Shown in pieces: positions 1-11,452 of a stretch of 64,000 bases of DNA. The notes below the pieces were generated by a model. It was not told the origin of the DNA. It saw only the letters and a list, made by a program, of their open reading frames with translations, and did not search any database. The position numbers were made by a program, and so were the translations under genes. The stretch lies in assembly GCF_040954645.1 (NCBI RefSeq), contig NC_092806.1:147774429-147838428 (forward strand), in the 5' to 3' direction. This DNA is from Diabrotica undecimpunctata. Lineage: Eukaryota; Arthropoda; Insecta; Coleoptera; Chrysomelidae. How positions within the stretch are numbered: the first letter of the stretch is position 1; the number at the start of each line of letters is the position of its first letter.

Positions 1-950
1 AAAGTTTAGGTGGCATTGGGTCTCCTTGTCTAACCCCCCGTTCTATTTTTATGCGATTACTGTTAGTATGTAATCTGACAGTGGTTGTTGCCTGCAGGTA
101 TATTTTGTATAATAATTTAGTATATCTATAATCTAGCCTGCATTTTTAAGCGCCTGTAATATTTTGCTTAGCTCAACTGTGTCAAAGGCTTTGTGAAAAT
201 CTATAAATATTAGAACTAGAGGTTTATTGTATTCCACTGCTTTCTCTATTAGGGTTTTTATACTTTGTAGATAGTCATTTGTTCCGTTACTTTTTCGGAA
301 TCCTGCCTGTTCCCTTGGTTGATAAGTCTCTAATTTTCTTTCCATTCTCTTAACTAGTATTCACGTAAACAACTTATATATATGGCTGAGGAGGCTAATC
401 GGTCTGTAATTCTCTAAATTTGCTTTGTCTCCTGCTTTGTGTAATAGAATCATAGTAGCGTTGTTCCAGTCTGTTGGAATATTGGCGCTGTGAAGGCAGA
501 TATTGAAAAGTTGTTTAATTTTTTCAAGTAATACATCCCCTCCAATTTTTAGTGCTTCTGATACTATTCCATCTTCACCCGGGGTCCGATTATTTTTCAT
601 TTTCTTCAGGGCTTCTTTGATTTCTGATTTTGTTATATCGGGCATTAAATCTGATCCTTGGTTTAATACCCCAGTTTTTAGTGTAATTGGAGGTTCCGTA
701 TTGTTATCTTTTTTTCTTGATCTATATAACTCTGTGTAGAACTCTTCGACTAATCTTAATATTTCATCTCTGTTCGTTTTCCTCTTTTGTACGCTCCTCT
801 TCAAAACTTTCATGTTCTTATTTTGCTCTATTGCCTGTTTTGTTTTTTCTACATTGTAGTTTCTTATGTCTTTTCTTATTGCCTTTGTGATCGTCTTATT
901 TATTTGATTTATCGCTTCTTTGCTTGTAGTGTTATCTCCTTTCATTTGTC
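1..950 (-). pseudogene. LINE-a reverse transcriptase, N-terminal half, with stops and frameshifts
   Basis: The first block (361-945) holds a basic linker, the [13 protein letters not shown] finger motif, then [22 protein letters not shown] domain 1. After a TGA the frame continues (133-345) with EEQAGFRKSN-like sequence and FIDFHKAFDTVE, the first catalytic Asp block. After a further shift the last bases read KIERGVRQGDP, RT domain 4, and stop at the window edge. The YADD/FADD block is therefore not present. It is a decayed fragment of the same family as 5338-7040. Confidence 0.82.
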
Positions 951-954
951 GCCT

Positions 955-1784
955 TAGTTCTATAAGGGTTTTCGTGGCTGACTCAGTTTTTCATCTTTTT
1001 TGCTTGTCGGACAATATTTAGTTTGAGCCTGTTGCATTGTGTTGACTATTTGTTTGTTCAATATATTGATGTCTGCTGTTGTTGTATCTTTCAATGAATT
1101 ACCAATATATTTTTTGAACTCCTGAATGTTAGTTGGTTTTGTCCATTTCTTTGGTTGTTTCTTATTTATCATTTTGAGTCTTTCTTTTTCGGTTGATATC
1201 GTTATTTTAGCTCTTACTAACCTATGATCACTGCTTGTACTGAACTGGTTTAGCACATTTACGTCTTTAAATAATTCTTTTTTGTTTGTTAAGAAATAGT
1301 CGATTTCGTTCCTTGTTTTTCCATCAGGACTTTTCCATGTCTATCTTCTGTGTTTTTTCTTTTTAAAGAAGCTGTTCATTCGATAGAGATTGTTTTCCAA
1401 AAGAAAAGTCAGTAGTTGTTTGCCTCTATCATTTCTGCATTCGCTTCCAAAATTTCCCAATATTATTTCAGAGGGGTCTTCCTTAGTGCCTATTTTGGCG
1501 TTGAAATCACCACCTATTATTAAGAAGTGGCCAGGATTTTCCTTGATTGCACAGGATATTTGGTCGTAGAATATTTGGACTTCTTCGTCTGGATGTCCTG
1601 TAGTAGTGGCGTACACTTGAATGAACTTTAGGATATATCTGGCGTTTATTTTGATGTTTAAGTAGACCACTCTTGTTGAGATTTGGTTTATTGACACAAT
1701 TCTGTTAGCAATTCTTTTGTGAATAAAGAAGCCGACGCCTCCGACTGTCGATTTACAGTGGTCGGGTTTTTGGCATTTAAACAC
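955..1784 (-). pseudogene. LINE-a endonuclease domain (exonuclease-endonuclease-phosphatase fold), one internal stop
   Basis: In LINEs this domain nicks target DNA to prime reverse transcription. Visible blocks in order are GVGFFIHKR, IIGGDFNAKIG (metal-binding and catalytic Asp/Asn), NDRGKQLLTFLLENNLY, then after a TAG at 1341-1343 the same frame continues with TWKSPDGKTRNEIDYFL and SDHRLVRAKI, the conserved C-terminal Asp-His. The TAG sits where a tryptophan is expected, consistent with a single TGG to TAG change. The extreme N terminus with the usual TWNVR block is missing, so the copy is 5'-truncated around 1790. A frameshift near 970 separates it from the RT. Confidence 0.82.
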
Positions 1785-1799
1785 CGGGCTTGCCTAGCA

Positions 1800-2440
1800 T
1801 GTTGGTGAGTATTCATATTTATTCCCACGAGTAGCTGGGGAACGTTGGTCGATTCCTGTAGAGCCTCGCGTACAGGAATAAGGCTAATATTCAATGGGAT
1901 TTCGCCCGGTGTCCCAAGAGCATCGTTAGCGCCGCGTGATGTTCAACCATTCAGTTTTTAGCACGATAGCTTCCACCTTAACTTACGGATTTTTTGCATC
2001 TGGTTTTCTCCATATTTTTGTTGGGTAGGATGGGGAGGGAAAGAAGTGTGGATGGGAAGAATATATTAGAAAGAAATATAGTAACCCGTCTGTCTTTGGA
2101 AACCTAATCGCCATTCGGGGTCGGAGGAAAACAAGAGTTAGCCAAGAGAGGGTGATAGTAAAGATTAAAGACATTTCACTCAAGACAAGTTGAAGAAGAG
2201 TAAAATGTGAAGGCTCTTATGATCCGCCAGGTGCGTTTCATAAGAGTATGAGTATTGATACATTTTGTGTTCCCGCTCATACTTCGGGGTGTTGACTACA
2301 GACTGTATGGCTCGTCCAGCATGCCATAGCATGGATGGATGGGGTGCACGCCATTTTACAATGTACACACCCCAAACTCCATGGCCTGACAAACTTGTCA
2401 CTTAGTAGGAGGGAAAGTGGGAAATAATTGTTCGCATAAG
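1800..2440. other. No recognisable gene
   Basis: This stretch lies between LINE-a and a transposase remnant. Short open frames exist on the minus strand (1688-1894 and 2180-2401) but match no family I know. It may be an unrecognised dispersed repeat. Confidence 0.4.
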
Positions 2441-3250
2441 TCTTTTACATTTTTTATATAAAATGTAATATTTTTTGATGCTGCATATTATTTTAAGCTG
2501 GCCCGGGTCAGCTCAATTGGATTAAGATCTGGGTGATATGAAGGTAATCCTAAAATTTTATGCCCATGTTTTATTGCGATCTCGTCTATTGCATAACGAA
2601 CATTTGGTTTATACATTTTTACTTAATCATACAGTTTCGTCTTTAGCATACTATTATTTATTGTATTATTTTTGGCTTTTAAAGATTTCTTTATCAACTC
2701 TTTCGTTGATGTTGATGTTGGTGCCTTGTAAATTTGTTTATTGTTATAAGGTGCATTATTTATTACTACAACACTTTGTGGAGGAAGATTGGGTATTAAT
2801 TTGTTTTCAAACCACTTATCAAGACATATCGCCTGTTTTAGTACCAGATCTGAAATTAAGGCAGCTGCTTGAACAAAACCACACTCACCACTAGCATGTA
2901 CAATAATCAAACGATTTAAACTTTCCTTTTGATGTTGATTGCTTAATACCTTCATTCGAATCATCCCTTTAACTTTTACGTGTGGTATTTATTGAGTAAA
3001 TGTATATTTTATCATATACACTATAGGGCGACCTTCTCCTCGATACTTATTACCAGCTCTTAAATAGTATATACGAAGCTTCTGAATGTCATGTCTTTCC
3101 ATAAGAAGTCTTCAATTTGTTTTTATTTTTCTCCAGCACCTCACTGCATAACGTATACTGCACGAATGGCTTTGCTAGACTCCTACTCTCAAATTTGTTT
3201 CTGGGCAGTGATTTTTTAATTTCACGAGATACCTGTTTGACTATACATAA
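2440..3250 (-). pseudogene. DDE transposase remnant (Tc1/mariner superfamily, DDE_3-like), catalytically dead
   Basis: On the minus strand the order is: YRGEGRPIVYMIKYTF (block around the first catalytic Asp), SLNRLIIVHASGECGF, WFENKLIPNLPPQSVVVINN (second catalytic block), then after a stop near 2623 GLPSYHPDLNPIELTRASLK (third block). The family normally has D, D and E at these three positions. Here the first Asp is lost (VYMIKY) and the second is Asn (INNAPY), while the Glu of NPIEL remains. Several stops and at least one frameshift occur between 2980 and 3200. I found no terminal inverted repeats. The identification rests on remembered family motifs. Confidence 0.75.
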
Positions 3251-3259
3251 GAAGTCTTA

Positions 3260-4160
3260 AAAGTAAAATTGAACCAAATGTTTAACCTCTAGGTTCACAC
3301 TAAAGGAAATCAACGGCTTTTGGTAACTAAACTAAAAGTATTTTCTTTCCCATAATAAAACAAAAACCTTTTCTTTAAATTCCCTACTCTAGTTAAACAT
3401 TTCCATATGTACCTACACCTTCAAAAAAAATAAAAAAAATGATTCTTGATTTAATTTCAAATTCTCGCTAAAAAACAATCTTCTCTTACTATACTTTCTC
3501 ATATTCTTGGAAAGAAAATTTTGTTCCCTAGTTTAAGAGAATCTTTTGAAGGTCAAAAAATTGCTAATATAAGAAAATTAGTTATATTTAAAAAGATAGA
3601 CTAAAAATGATGGTCTCATGAGCTTAATGAAAGTTTAACTAAGATATGGAATTTGAGCTACATGTTTTTTGCATCCGTTCATGACCAGCATTACATTACT
3701 AACGCATAGTCACATAGTCAGTAAAAGTTATGTAGAAGAAACATTCAAAGATGAAATAACCCTATTATCATATACTGTAACCTATAACACTGGAGTTCCG
3801 ATTACAATTAGTAAAGTAGAAATGCTAGAAGTGCTTTTATTTATTGTGTTAATTTTCATAGTGTATATAATGCTGGTGGTTACTGCTGATCACTAATACT
3901 GTTAACTTGTTCAGTTTCGTTTATGAAGGTTAAACTTGTTTATTAATGACACTCAAAATATTCTATTATTCTTTTAGAAAAATAGTAGCTCCGTCTTTTG
4001 TCTTGGAACCACGAAAAAGTTATGACAGTATACTTGTAATCACACTTTAGTTTTACTTTTGAGTAGTTTTTAGAGTCCTTCATACATTTACTACATTAGG
4101 TTGTGTATCAATAGAAAATCATAAATATAATTCAATAAAATGGTATAAAATATTACATAA
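3260..4160. other. Intergenic, nothing recognised downstream of gene A
   Basis: AT-rich sequence between the transposase remnant and the 3' end of gene A. The open frame at 3669-3896 has no recognisable motif and biased hydrophobic composition; I do not call it a gene. Confidence 0.5.
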
Positions 4161-4162
4161 AG

Positions 4163-4168
4163 TTTATT
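4163..4168 (-). promoter_or_regulatory. Polyadenylation signal AATAAA of gene A
   Basis: The minus strand has AATAAA about 55 nt past the stop codon of gene A, a normal distance for a short insect 3' UTR. Confidence 0.65.
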
Positions 4169-4222
4169 AAACTTATAATCTCACAGTACAAAAATAAAAA
4201 GATTAGATAACGGATTCTAATA

Positions 4223-4842
4223 TCAATGCCCATGCCCGTGACCTTCACTTCCTTGGTTAGCCCAGTGAGTGACACCAACATAGCTAGTAGCTCCACCGTG
4301 TCCACCATGACCATGACCGCCGTGACCATGACCATGGCCGTAGTGAGCGGGATGTTGAGCATGACCTACTCTTTCAACGACAGCTTCGAATCCATTGTGA
4401 GGAGAAGATTTATGTTTGACAACTCTGTGAGTTCCATCGGCTTCTTTCAGTGTGTATCCTCCAGTTACGTCATGGCCGTGTCTGTGTTCGTGCTGGGATT
4501 TGTGGTCGTGAGTGTGAGGATCGTGAACTCCATATTCAAATTTATAATGAGCGTTATCCTTAAAAAATAATGATAAAAAATATTGGAAAAAAAGAGAAAA
4601 ATTATTAACAAAGTTTAATAAATGCAATATTTAAGAAAATAATAAATAACATAAACTTACATGTCCATGGCCTGCAAGAACAGCACCAATTATGAAGAGA
4701 GTAAAAACAATGACCTGCAACAGATTAACATAAAATAGCTCTACTACATAAGAGTATTTATAAAAATAAAAAGAACTATTCATTTTTTATGATACTAAGT
4801 ATAGTTTGTGCTGAATATACTCGTAACACTTACTGTATTCAT
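4223..4842 (-). CDS. Gene A: histidine-rich RR-2 cuticular protein, 3 exons, 132 aa
   Basis: Predicted secreted structural protein that binds chitin in hard cuticle. Exons on the minus strand: 4842-4834 (Met-Asn-Thr), 4714-4661 (rest of signal peptide, ending AGHGH) and 4558-4223. All splice sites are GT-AG with GTAAGT-type donors, and both introns are phase 0 (119 and 102 nt). Residues 1-17 form a hydrophobic signal peptide. Residues 26-86 are an RR-2 Rebers-Riddiford domain (chitin_bind_4): YKFEYGVHDPH, KSQHEHRHGHDV, GYTLKEADGTHRVV, HNGFEAVVERVG. His replaces residues usual in RR-2 (THD for TGD, HGH for DGD). The tail is a Gly-His repeat ending GHGHGH. A tiny first exon splitting the signal peptide is typical of insect cuticle genes. 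It is divergently oriented to gene B. Role in metal binding or cross-linking is inference. Confidence 0.93.
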
Positions 4843-4896
4843 TTTTGTTATACACGTAAACAAGATCTTACTGATGTTGTTTATTCATATGTATCA

Positions 4897-4924
4897 GTTT
4901 ATATATTTTAAAATATGGTCCCAC
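4897..4924 (-). promoter_or_regulatory. Promoter of gene A: GTGGGAC motif and TATA box
   Basis: On the minus strand GTGGGAC (4924-4918) lies 12 nt upstream of TATATAAAC (4905-4897), which is about 55 nt upstream of the start codon. Genes B and C have the same two motifs in the same order, which supports function. Confidence 0.72.
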
Positions 4925-4929
4925 TATTG

Positions 4930-5335
4930 ACGATATTAAAAGAAATTTCGACATTTTTATTAGAGACGTGATTTGGTCCGCTGAACATTTTACCAAATTT
5001 GTCGATTTAATATTGAAACTTGTTAGTAATACAAACTAACTTTACAGTAAGAAAATATTCTTGTAACTTAACTAATAATTTTAAGGGATATTCTATGGAT
5101 TGCTTTTTAATATTTTTACGAAATTATATTCATGTATTAGCCTCAAGTATATTGATTGATAAAATAATTTAAAATAATTTAAGAAAGTCCCAGGCCAGTT
5201 CCAGTTGATTTTCTGGTAAATACTTTAAATTATTTACTAGCAGGACCGCAAGTTTTAAATTATGGGAATATCGATTATGGAAATAAAGTACGTTATGGAA
5301 AAATGGAACGAGAACTTAATAGAGTGAGTCATTAA
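4930..5335. other. Upstream of gene A, nothing recognised
   Basis: AT-rich intergenic DNA between the gene A promoter and a LINE-a copy. Any gene A enhancer would be here, but no motif stands out. Confidence 0.4.
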
Positions 5336-5337
5336 TA

Positions 5338-7040
5338 ATAACAGAGGCTTAAAATGCGCACTTGGAGTTCAAAAAATCATCAAAATTAAAGACGCCAACA
5401 ATAAGGAAGAGAAAGACAAATCTACAATAACAAATATTGTCAAAGACTTCTACACATCCTTGTACAGCTCGCAAGGCTAGCCTAATGAACCAACAAAGGA
5501 GAACGTCAAAAGAAAAATAAAAAACGTGGGATCAGAAGTACTACCAAATATAAAGGGATTCGAAATAGAAAGAGCTTTAAAAGAGCTAAAAAATAATAAA
5601 GCTCCAGGACACGATGGTATAAGCTCTTGGAAACAAGCAAGACATTACCAATCCCTGTACTAACAGAGCTATTTAATAGATGTCTCCATAATAGCAAGAT
5701 CCCTAAAGACTGGAACGTGAGTCTATTAATACTCTTACACAAAAAAGGGGACAAATGTGATCTACAGAATTATAGACCTATATCGTTACTCAGTCAAGTA
5801 TACAAACTATTTATGGGAATTATTAACAATCGGTTAACCTACAAAATGAACAATTAGCAACCGGTTGAACCGGCTGGCTTCCGCAAAGGATATAGTACAT
5901 CAGACCATCTGCTGACAATGAGAACATTGATAGAGAAGGCAAATGAATACCAACTACCCGTATTTCTTAAATTCACCGATTATGAAAAGGCGTTTGATAG
6001 TATCGAGATGTGGGCCATAGAACAAGCTATTAATAATTGTAGAATAGATTCGAGATATAGGCAACTAATACATAATATATATGAAAATGCAACTATGATA
6101 GTTCAACTAGACGAAAATCCAAATTCATCCTCATTAAGAGAGGAGTGAGACAAGGAGACGTAATATCGCCAAAGCTTTTCAACCTAGCCCTAGAAGACTT
6201 CTTCAAAACTACAAATTGGTCAACCTATGGTATTAAAGTTAATGGCAACAAGTTAAACCACCTCAGATTCGCTGATGACATAGTGATTATAGCGAGCACA
6301 TTCGAGGAACTGCAAATTATAATGGGGGAACTAGCAGCCAGCTCCCAATATGTTGGCCTAAAAATGAATATGAAAAAACAAAAATAATGACAAACACAGA
6401 TGGCCCCAGACGTATAACTATAAATGGCAGTGAGATAGAACAAATCTAGGAATATATCTAGCTAGGCCAAATCCTGAAACTTGACAAAGAGAACCAAAGT
6501 GCGGAAATTACTAGAAGAGCAAGACTAGCATGGGCAGGATTTGGAAAACTTAGTTGGATACTTAAGAAACGCAAATTACCCCAATACTTAAGGAGCAAAG
6601 TGTTCAACCAATGCATCCTTCCTATCATAACATATGGATGTCAAACCTGGACCCTAACCAAGACAAACATGAATAAACTAGCCACAACAGAAAGAACAAT
6701 GGAAAGAGCAATGTTAGGTATACGACTGTCAGATAAAAAGAGAAACGACTGGGTAAGATCCAAAACAAAAGTCGAGGACATAACAACAAAAATTGCCAAA
6801 CTTAAATGGAGCTTCACGGGCCACACTGCTAGACAAAAAGACCAACGTTGGAATACTACAATACAACATTTGAGACCTTACGAAAGTAAACGACCAAGAG
6901 GAAGACCACAGATCAGATTGGTTGATGACATTAAAAGAATAGCCGGAACAAATTGGATATATGTTGCTCAGGATAGAGACCGATGGAAGGAGTTGGGAGA
7001 GGCCTATGGCCAAACATGGACGACAGAAGGCTAAGAAAAA
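5338..7040 (+). mobile_element. LINE-a: RTE-like retrotransposon, 5'-truncated, decayed RT
   Basis: The plus strand encodes most of a reverse transcriptase in at least five frame segments. Visible in order: [66 protein letters not shown] (catalytic Asp), MRQGDVISPKLFNLALEDFF, HLRFADDIVIIA (catalytic FADD box), then the C-terminal part (6600-7034): ITYGCQTWTLTK, RGRPQIRLVDDIKRIAG, WIYVAQDRDRWKELGEAYG. Interruptions include stops near 5480 and 5855 and frameshifts near 5625, 6145 and 6387. No endonuclease domain is present, so it is 5'-truncated near 5340. The stop codon at 7032-7034 is followed by AAGAAAAAGAAG, a possible tail. It sits between divergent genes A and B. Confidence 0.88.
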
Positions 7041-8095
7041 GAAGAAGATGGCAATATTATTTTATGGGAATGATACTATTAAAAATAAATATTAAATAAT
7101 AATATTAAAATTAAATAAAAAAACTATTATAAATACCTTATATTTACCGTTTAGATACCCAAGTAACCAAAAATAATAATTTCTTTAATTTGTATTTTAA
7201 GGACGAATTCCGAAGTCTAAATGTAAAGGGAAAGTAAAAACTTCTCCATCCCTAATATCTTTGTTCTGCTAAATTCTATGGAAAATCAGAGAGAAGTATC
7301 AATTCCACTTTTAAGACTTTCGGTGAATATTTTTAACTTTCAAAATTCAAACTCTGGAAAGAGCGAATGCATTTTAAATAGGAAGAGGGGTGAAATGTCA
7401 CATTTTTTGTCACCAATGGTAGCAAATTTAATATTTCTTGCGCAGAATTGTCAAAAATTCGCTTTCAAAAGTTACAGAAGTAATTACAACTTGCCTACAC
7501 TGAGATTAATAATTGGAAAGTTATAGTGTTCGTGTGGAGTTGTCTGTTTCCCATCGGACGCGTCTGATATGGTGAAAAGGGTAATGCCCGCACCGACTAT
7601 ATCGACAGTTAGATGGGAAATCGATCTGTGTAGCTATTCTATCGAGCAAAAAGACAGAAGAGGGAATGTAAAGATAGTGGGGAAAAATATTATTATACGG
7701 AAAGTGCTATTTTGAGAGGCCACATTAAACAAGGAAAGAAAGTCACTTTCTTTGTTTAAGAAATCAAATTTAGTTGGGTTATGTTATTGTTTGTCCCAAC
7801 TGCCACATGAAAGTTTATTTATATTGAAGTTTTTTAACAATTGTGTCACATTTTAGACTATTATGGTTATTATTTAGTTAAAACTTTCTCGTCTAAGACT
7901 CATTCTAAAAAATATTTTATAGCTACTTTAAATTTGAAGCCTTTGCATTCCCGGATATGTCCTCCATATTGAGGCCACATTTATGAATTTTGGTCTCCTT
8001 TTCATAACGATTCCCTCTTTTGTCTTTTTGCTCGATGAGCTATACCCAAAAAGTCAAGAGCAACAACCTGCTTAGATCACAAAACAATAGCTTTA
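7040..8095. other. Intergenic with one inverted repeat, no gene
   Basis: Apart from the inverted repeat at 7641-8036 nothing is recognisable. The open frame at 7278-7526 shows no motif. Confidence 0.4.
7641..8036. repeat. Inverted repeat, 27-bp arms, about 340-bp spacer
   Basis: Arm 7641-7667 (ATCGAGCAAAAAGACAGAAG...) is the reverse complement of 8010-8036 with one mismatch in 27. This could mark a fold-back or MITE-like element, but no terminal duplication was found. Confidence 0.6.
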
Positions 8096-8099
8096 ATGA

Positions 8100-8816
8100 G
8101 TAACACACAAAACATTTTTGACAATAATACACAGCAGAATTGTTCAAACTATTAAATATAAAATTAGTAACACACAATTTGGCTTAAAAAATGATATGGA
8201 CATAAGAGATTCTTTGTTCTGATTAAACGTGCTGGCCCAGAGATGCAGAGATGTGAATCAGGACATGTACTTATGATTTATATAGTTTAAGAAGGCATTC
8301 AATGAAAATCAAGATAAAAAGATTGTAGACATATTAAAAAAAATATCAGAAAAAACACAGAGAGGTGTTCGCCAGCAGGGTTGCGTGCTGTTCTCTCTAC
8401 TCTTCTATCTCTGCAGTGATGTGGTATTTAAAGAAGTGCTCTGATATTTAATATAGGGTATATCTACCAATGGCGAAATTTTGAATAACTTACGTTTTGC
8501 AGACGATACAATAATAATGACGAACAACAACAATGATTTACAGAACGTAATGCAACGCCTTAACAAATGTTGTTATAAATACGGGCCGAAGATGAATTTG
8601 AAGAAAACTAAATGCATGATCATGACTAATTCAGCAGATGCAAACATCCAATTGATTATGGAAGATAACGTAATTAAGATTCTGGATACCTACAAATACT
8701 TGGAAACATGGATAACATCAAAAAATGTAAACCAAACGTTTCTGTTGTCGGGATATAAGATTGGAGCTACGCCTAAGAATTCTTCGATGTTATGTGTTCT
8801 CTTATATTCTTTATGA
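8100..8816 (+). mobile_element. LINE-b reverse transcriptase fragment
   Basis: Broken plus-strand frames read FGLKNDMDIRDSLF, LAQRCRDVNQDMYL, FKKAFNENQDKKIVDILK (Asp region decayed), RGVRQQGCVLFSLLFYLCSD, then an open frame from 8481 with NNLRFADDTIIMTNNNNDLQ (catalytic FADD) and MNLKKTKCMIMTN. These blocks match the LINE-b copy at 39400-40870 in order and spacing. There is an insertion or deletion near 8360 and no 3' domain. It is dead and truncated at both ends. Confidence 0.78.
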
Positions 8817-9255
8817 CTTAGAAACGTCGACTTCAAAAGATGTGTATATATAATATATATACACAATTTGGCCGCTTTTGAATTTTGGTTTATAGTAGAA
8901 TCCTAAAAATACCATGAATTCAGGTTGTAGTTACACTTATTAGCATAGCGAAACCAGGCAATAAACAAAATTTAAATTGTTTTTGGAAATTGAAATAAAA
9001 TGTAAATTATATATATAGGTAGAGTATTTAATGCAAAATTTGTGAAATGTAATAATGTAAACGACGGAATTATACGCCTTACGCCTACAAGGCCTGTTGA
9101 GCAAATAAATTCTCATAATTTTTTATTTTTTACTTATAAACAATATATAAACAAACAATGTAAGATTGCTGTTTGATTTTAAATGCTAAATGTGAAGACC
9201 GGTCAATTATACGGAAAAGTGACACAATTTTACTAAAAAAGCATAGACAATCATT
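8817..9255. other. AT-rich spacer, nothing recognised
   Basis: No open frame with motifs. A small TATATA palindrome occurs near 8850-8865. Confidence 0.45.
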
Positions 9256-9259
9256 TTAA

Positions 9260-10862
9260 ATGAGAGTTTGTATAGTTATTTTTGTTAATTTGTTGCTTAA
9301 TCTTACTAACTTCACTAATTTCAACATGACTTTATCTGATAATTATTTAAAATTATCAGATCTGGATCTGAATAAGGGTGCTGGTCCTGATGGAGTGCCT
9401 CCCAGCTTTCTCAAGAATTGTTGTTTTGTATTATCCAGACCTCGTTTTTACATTTTTAATCTATCATTAAATAAGGGTGAATTTCCATATTGCTAAAAAA
9501 TATAAAGAGGTAAAAATAGTTTTTTTAACACCTATTTTTAAAGCGAGAGATAATTCATTGACGAATAATTACAGGCACATTAGTATAATTAGTGTAATAC
9601 CAAAAATATTTGAATGTTTTGTATGTGACTGTTTTAAAGCTTTACTTGGAAACCAGCTAGTAGACCCACAATTTGGATTTCGGAATAGCAGATCAACTGA
9701 ATGTATATTTTAATAGTTAAACTTCAAAAATGGATGTTGATGAGCCACTTCTTAGATGACTGAAAACATACTTGATTGACCAAGTTTAGATATTGAGTAT
9801 CATGGATTTTGTTTCCAGTGAGATTAAGGTTCATTCAGGAGTACCCCTGTGTTCTCATTTGGGACCCCTGTTATTTAACATATTCATCAATAATATACAC
9901 CACTGCTTCCAGCCCAGTTCACCCCTTCTTTTTGCGGACGATCTAAAGTTCTACACAATTATCAATAATACAGAAGATTGTGTTATTCTTCAACACGATC
10001 TTAATCGGTTAAGTGAGTGGTGTTTATTGAATTCCATGGCCATGAACGCATCCAAGTATCATGCTGTTTCTTTTGGACGATTGAGAGACCCAATGGAATT
10101 TAATTATGATAAAAAGAACATTCTTGTTGACTGGGTTACCGAAATTCGTGAGTTGGGAATTAATTTAGACTTTAAACTTTTATTTGAATCGCATTATATG
10201 TCAATAATTTACAAGTCTTTACAAATGCTTGGCTTTTGTAAACTTTTAGAATATTGAAGCGATTATATTACTGTATGGTTTTTTAGTTATACCTCATTTA
10301 TAGTATTGTTCTTGTATCCATCATGTAAGACAGTTCAACATATAAGTTCTTGAAATATATAGCATATGAACAATGTATACCTTTTGAATCGAATCAAGTA
10401 AATTATGATCAAATTGAAACCCAGCTTGGTATTCTCTCATTATATGACCGACGATTAATTAAAGATGTAAAGATGCTTTATGGCATAATTAATTCTACAG
10501 CCTTATGTCCTCAGCTACTTGAGCGGGTTGGTCTGCATGTACCTCTCCGTAGAACACGATTAAACCAAACTTTTTATGTTCCTCTTCACAGAACCAACTT
10601 TGCATATAATAATCTTTGATATCGGACACTAAGAAAGGCAAATATTCACCCAGATCTAGATTTTTTTGCACCGAAGGCCGAATTCATTTCTTGTCTCAGG
10701 CATGTGTTTATTTGAGTGGCTGTGGAATAGGAAATCATCATTTTGATACGTAAAGCTAAATTACGTGATTAAGTTTGTGATGTTTATATTTTATTTTGTT
10801 TTATTGTATACATTGTTAATCTTATTGGGCAGCAGCCCGTTGAAAATAAATAAATAAATAAA
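9260..10862 (+). mobile_element. LINE-f: Jockey/CR1-like non-LTR retrotransposon, 5'-truncated, decayed
   Basis: The reverse transcriptase style differs from the RTE-like copies. Blocks in order: LNKGAGPDGVPPSFLKNC, FLTPIFKARDNSLTNNYRHI, PQFGFRNSRSTEC, HSGVPLCSHLGPLLFNIFIN, SPLLFADDLKFY (catalytic FADD), DLNRLSEWCLLNSMAMNASK, and a C-terminal segment (10350-10619) with LGILSLYDRRLIKDVKMLYG. Frames change near 9480 and stop near 9713, with a gap where the first catalytic Asp would lie (9714-9800). The 3' end carries a hairpin and an (AAAT)n tail at 10827-10862, typical of Jockey/CR1-type elements. The endonuclease is absent. The clade is inferred from motifs. Confidence 0.85.
10827..10862 (+). 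repeat. 3' end of LINE-f: GGGC-AGCA-GCCC hairpin and (AAAT)n tail
   Basis: A 4-bp GC stem with a 4-nt loop (10827-10838) lies directly before a run of AAAT repeats. In LINEs of this kind the 3' stem-loop and short repeat tail are recognised by the element's own RT. Confidence 0.7.
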
Positions 10863-10864
10863 TT

Positions 10865-11350
10865 ATTGCAAAAATAGCTTAAAAAGTCGATTTTTTAAAA
10901 AAATTATTAACTTTTCTAAAAATGTATAAAAAACTTTATAATTTTGCGTGATAATAGAGAAAACATCATATATATTCAGCCATACAAATTTCAAAAAATT
11001 TTACCTAACAGTTATTGGAAATTTTATCTACGTTATTGTGCGTAAATTATTAGGTTTTGATGAATTTTGAAACCACTATATTGAAGAGGAAGGCTTATTT
11101 TATCAAATTGATTAGATGGAAGTAGTAAATGATGTTTAATCTTTTGCCTGTTTTATTTACTACATATTGTTATCACCAATTATCAAAAGCAGTTATTAGA
11201 TACCTTTATCAAAGAGTGTCATGAAAACATCGTTAGTTCCTTAGTCTACATACCTAAACACATAGTACAGATTATTAAGTTTTCAATCCATAATAACTGA
11301 TAAATTGGTTGAAATGCTCCGTCGACCATATAAATTCAGTATACATTCAG
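10865..11350. other. Upstream region of gene B
   Basis: AT-rich with no open frame; it should hold the distal control sequences of gene B. I see no further motif shared with genes A and C. Confidence 0.4.
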
Positions 11351-11356
11351 TAAAAA

Positions 11357-11401
11357 TGTCGTAACATTGAATATAAAAGTGGGACAATAAAGTATATAAA
11401 C
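11357..11401 (+). promoter_or_regulatory. Promoter of gene B: TGTCGTAA, GTGGGAC, TATA box
   Basis: TGTCGTAA at 11357-11364, GTGGGAC at 11379-11385 and TATATAAAC at 11393-11401, with the ATG at 11453. The same three motifs in the same order precede gene C, and the last two precede gene A. Confidence 0.75.
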
Positions 11402-11452
11402 CAATGTTTAAACACAAACAGCATCATTTGTATCTCAGTTAGAAACACCAAC

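Larger units (their letters stand above)
1..1790 (-). mobile_element. LINE-a: RTE-like non-LTR retrotransposon, 5' part, truncated by window edge
   Basis: Reading from about 1790 down to base 1, the minus strand encodes an AP-type endonuclease, a linker and the first half of a reverse transcriptase, the domain order of RTE-like LINEs. The reading frame is broken by a stop inside the endonuclease, a frameshift near 970, a TGA near 361 and another shift near 135, so the copy is dead. The RT is most similar to the plus-strand element at 5338-7040: both carry a QGD motif and a PISLLS block. The 3' half lies outside the window and no target-site duplication can be checked. The clade is inferred from domain style, not from an alignment. 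Confidence 0.85.

Noticed and set aside
1688..1894. 68-codon minus-strand frame at the 5' side of LINE-a
   Set aside because: Overlaps the endonuclease in another frame and has no endonuclease motif.
2180..2401. Minus-strand frame containing HPSMLWHAGRAIQS
   Set aside because: Looks like part of a dispersed repeat but I could not connect it to any protein family with confidence.
3669..3896. 75-codon plus-strand open frame
   Set aside because: No motif, hydrophobic composition expected from AT-rich DNA, and no splice or promoter context.
4226..4570. 114-codon plus-strand frame opposite gene A exon 3
   Set aside because: It is the antisense shadow of the His-Gly repeat coding sequence; the minus-strand frame has the RR-2 domain, matching exons and splice sites.
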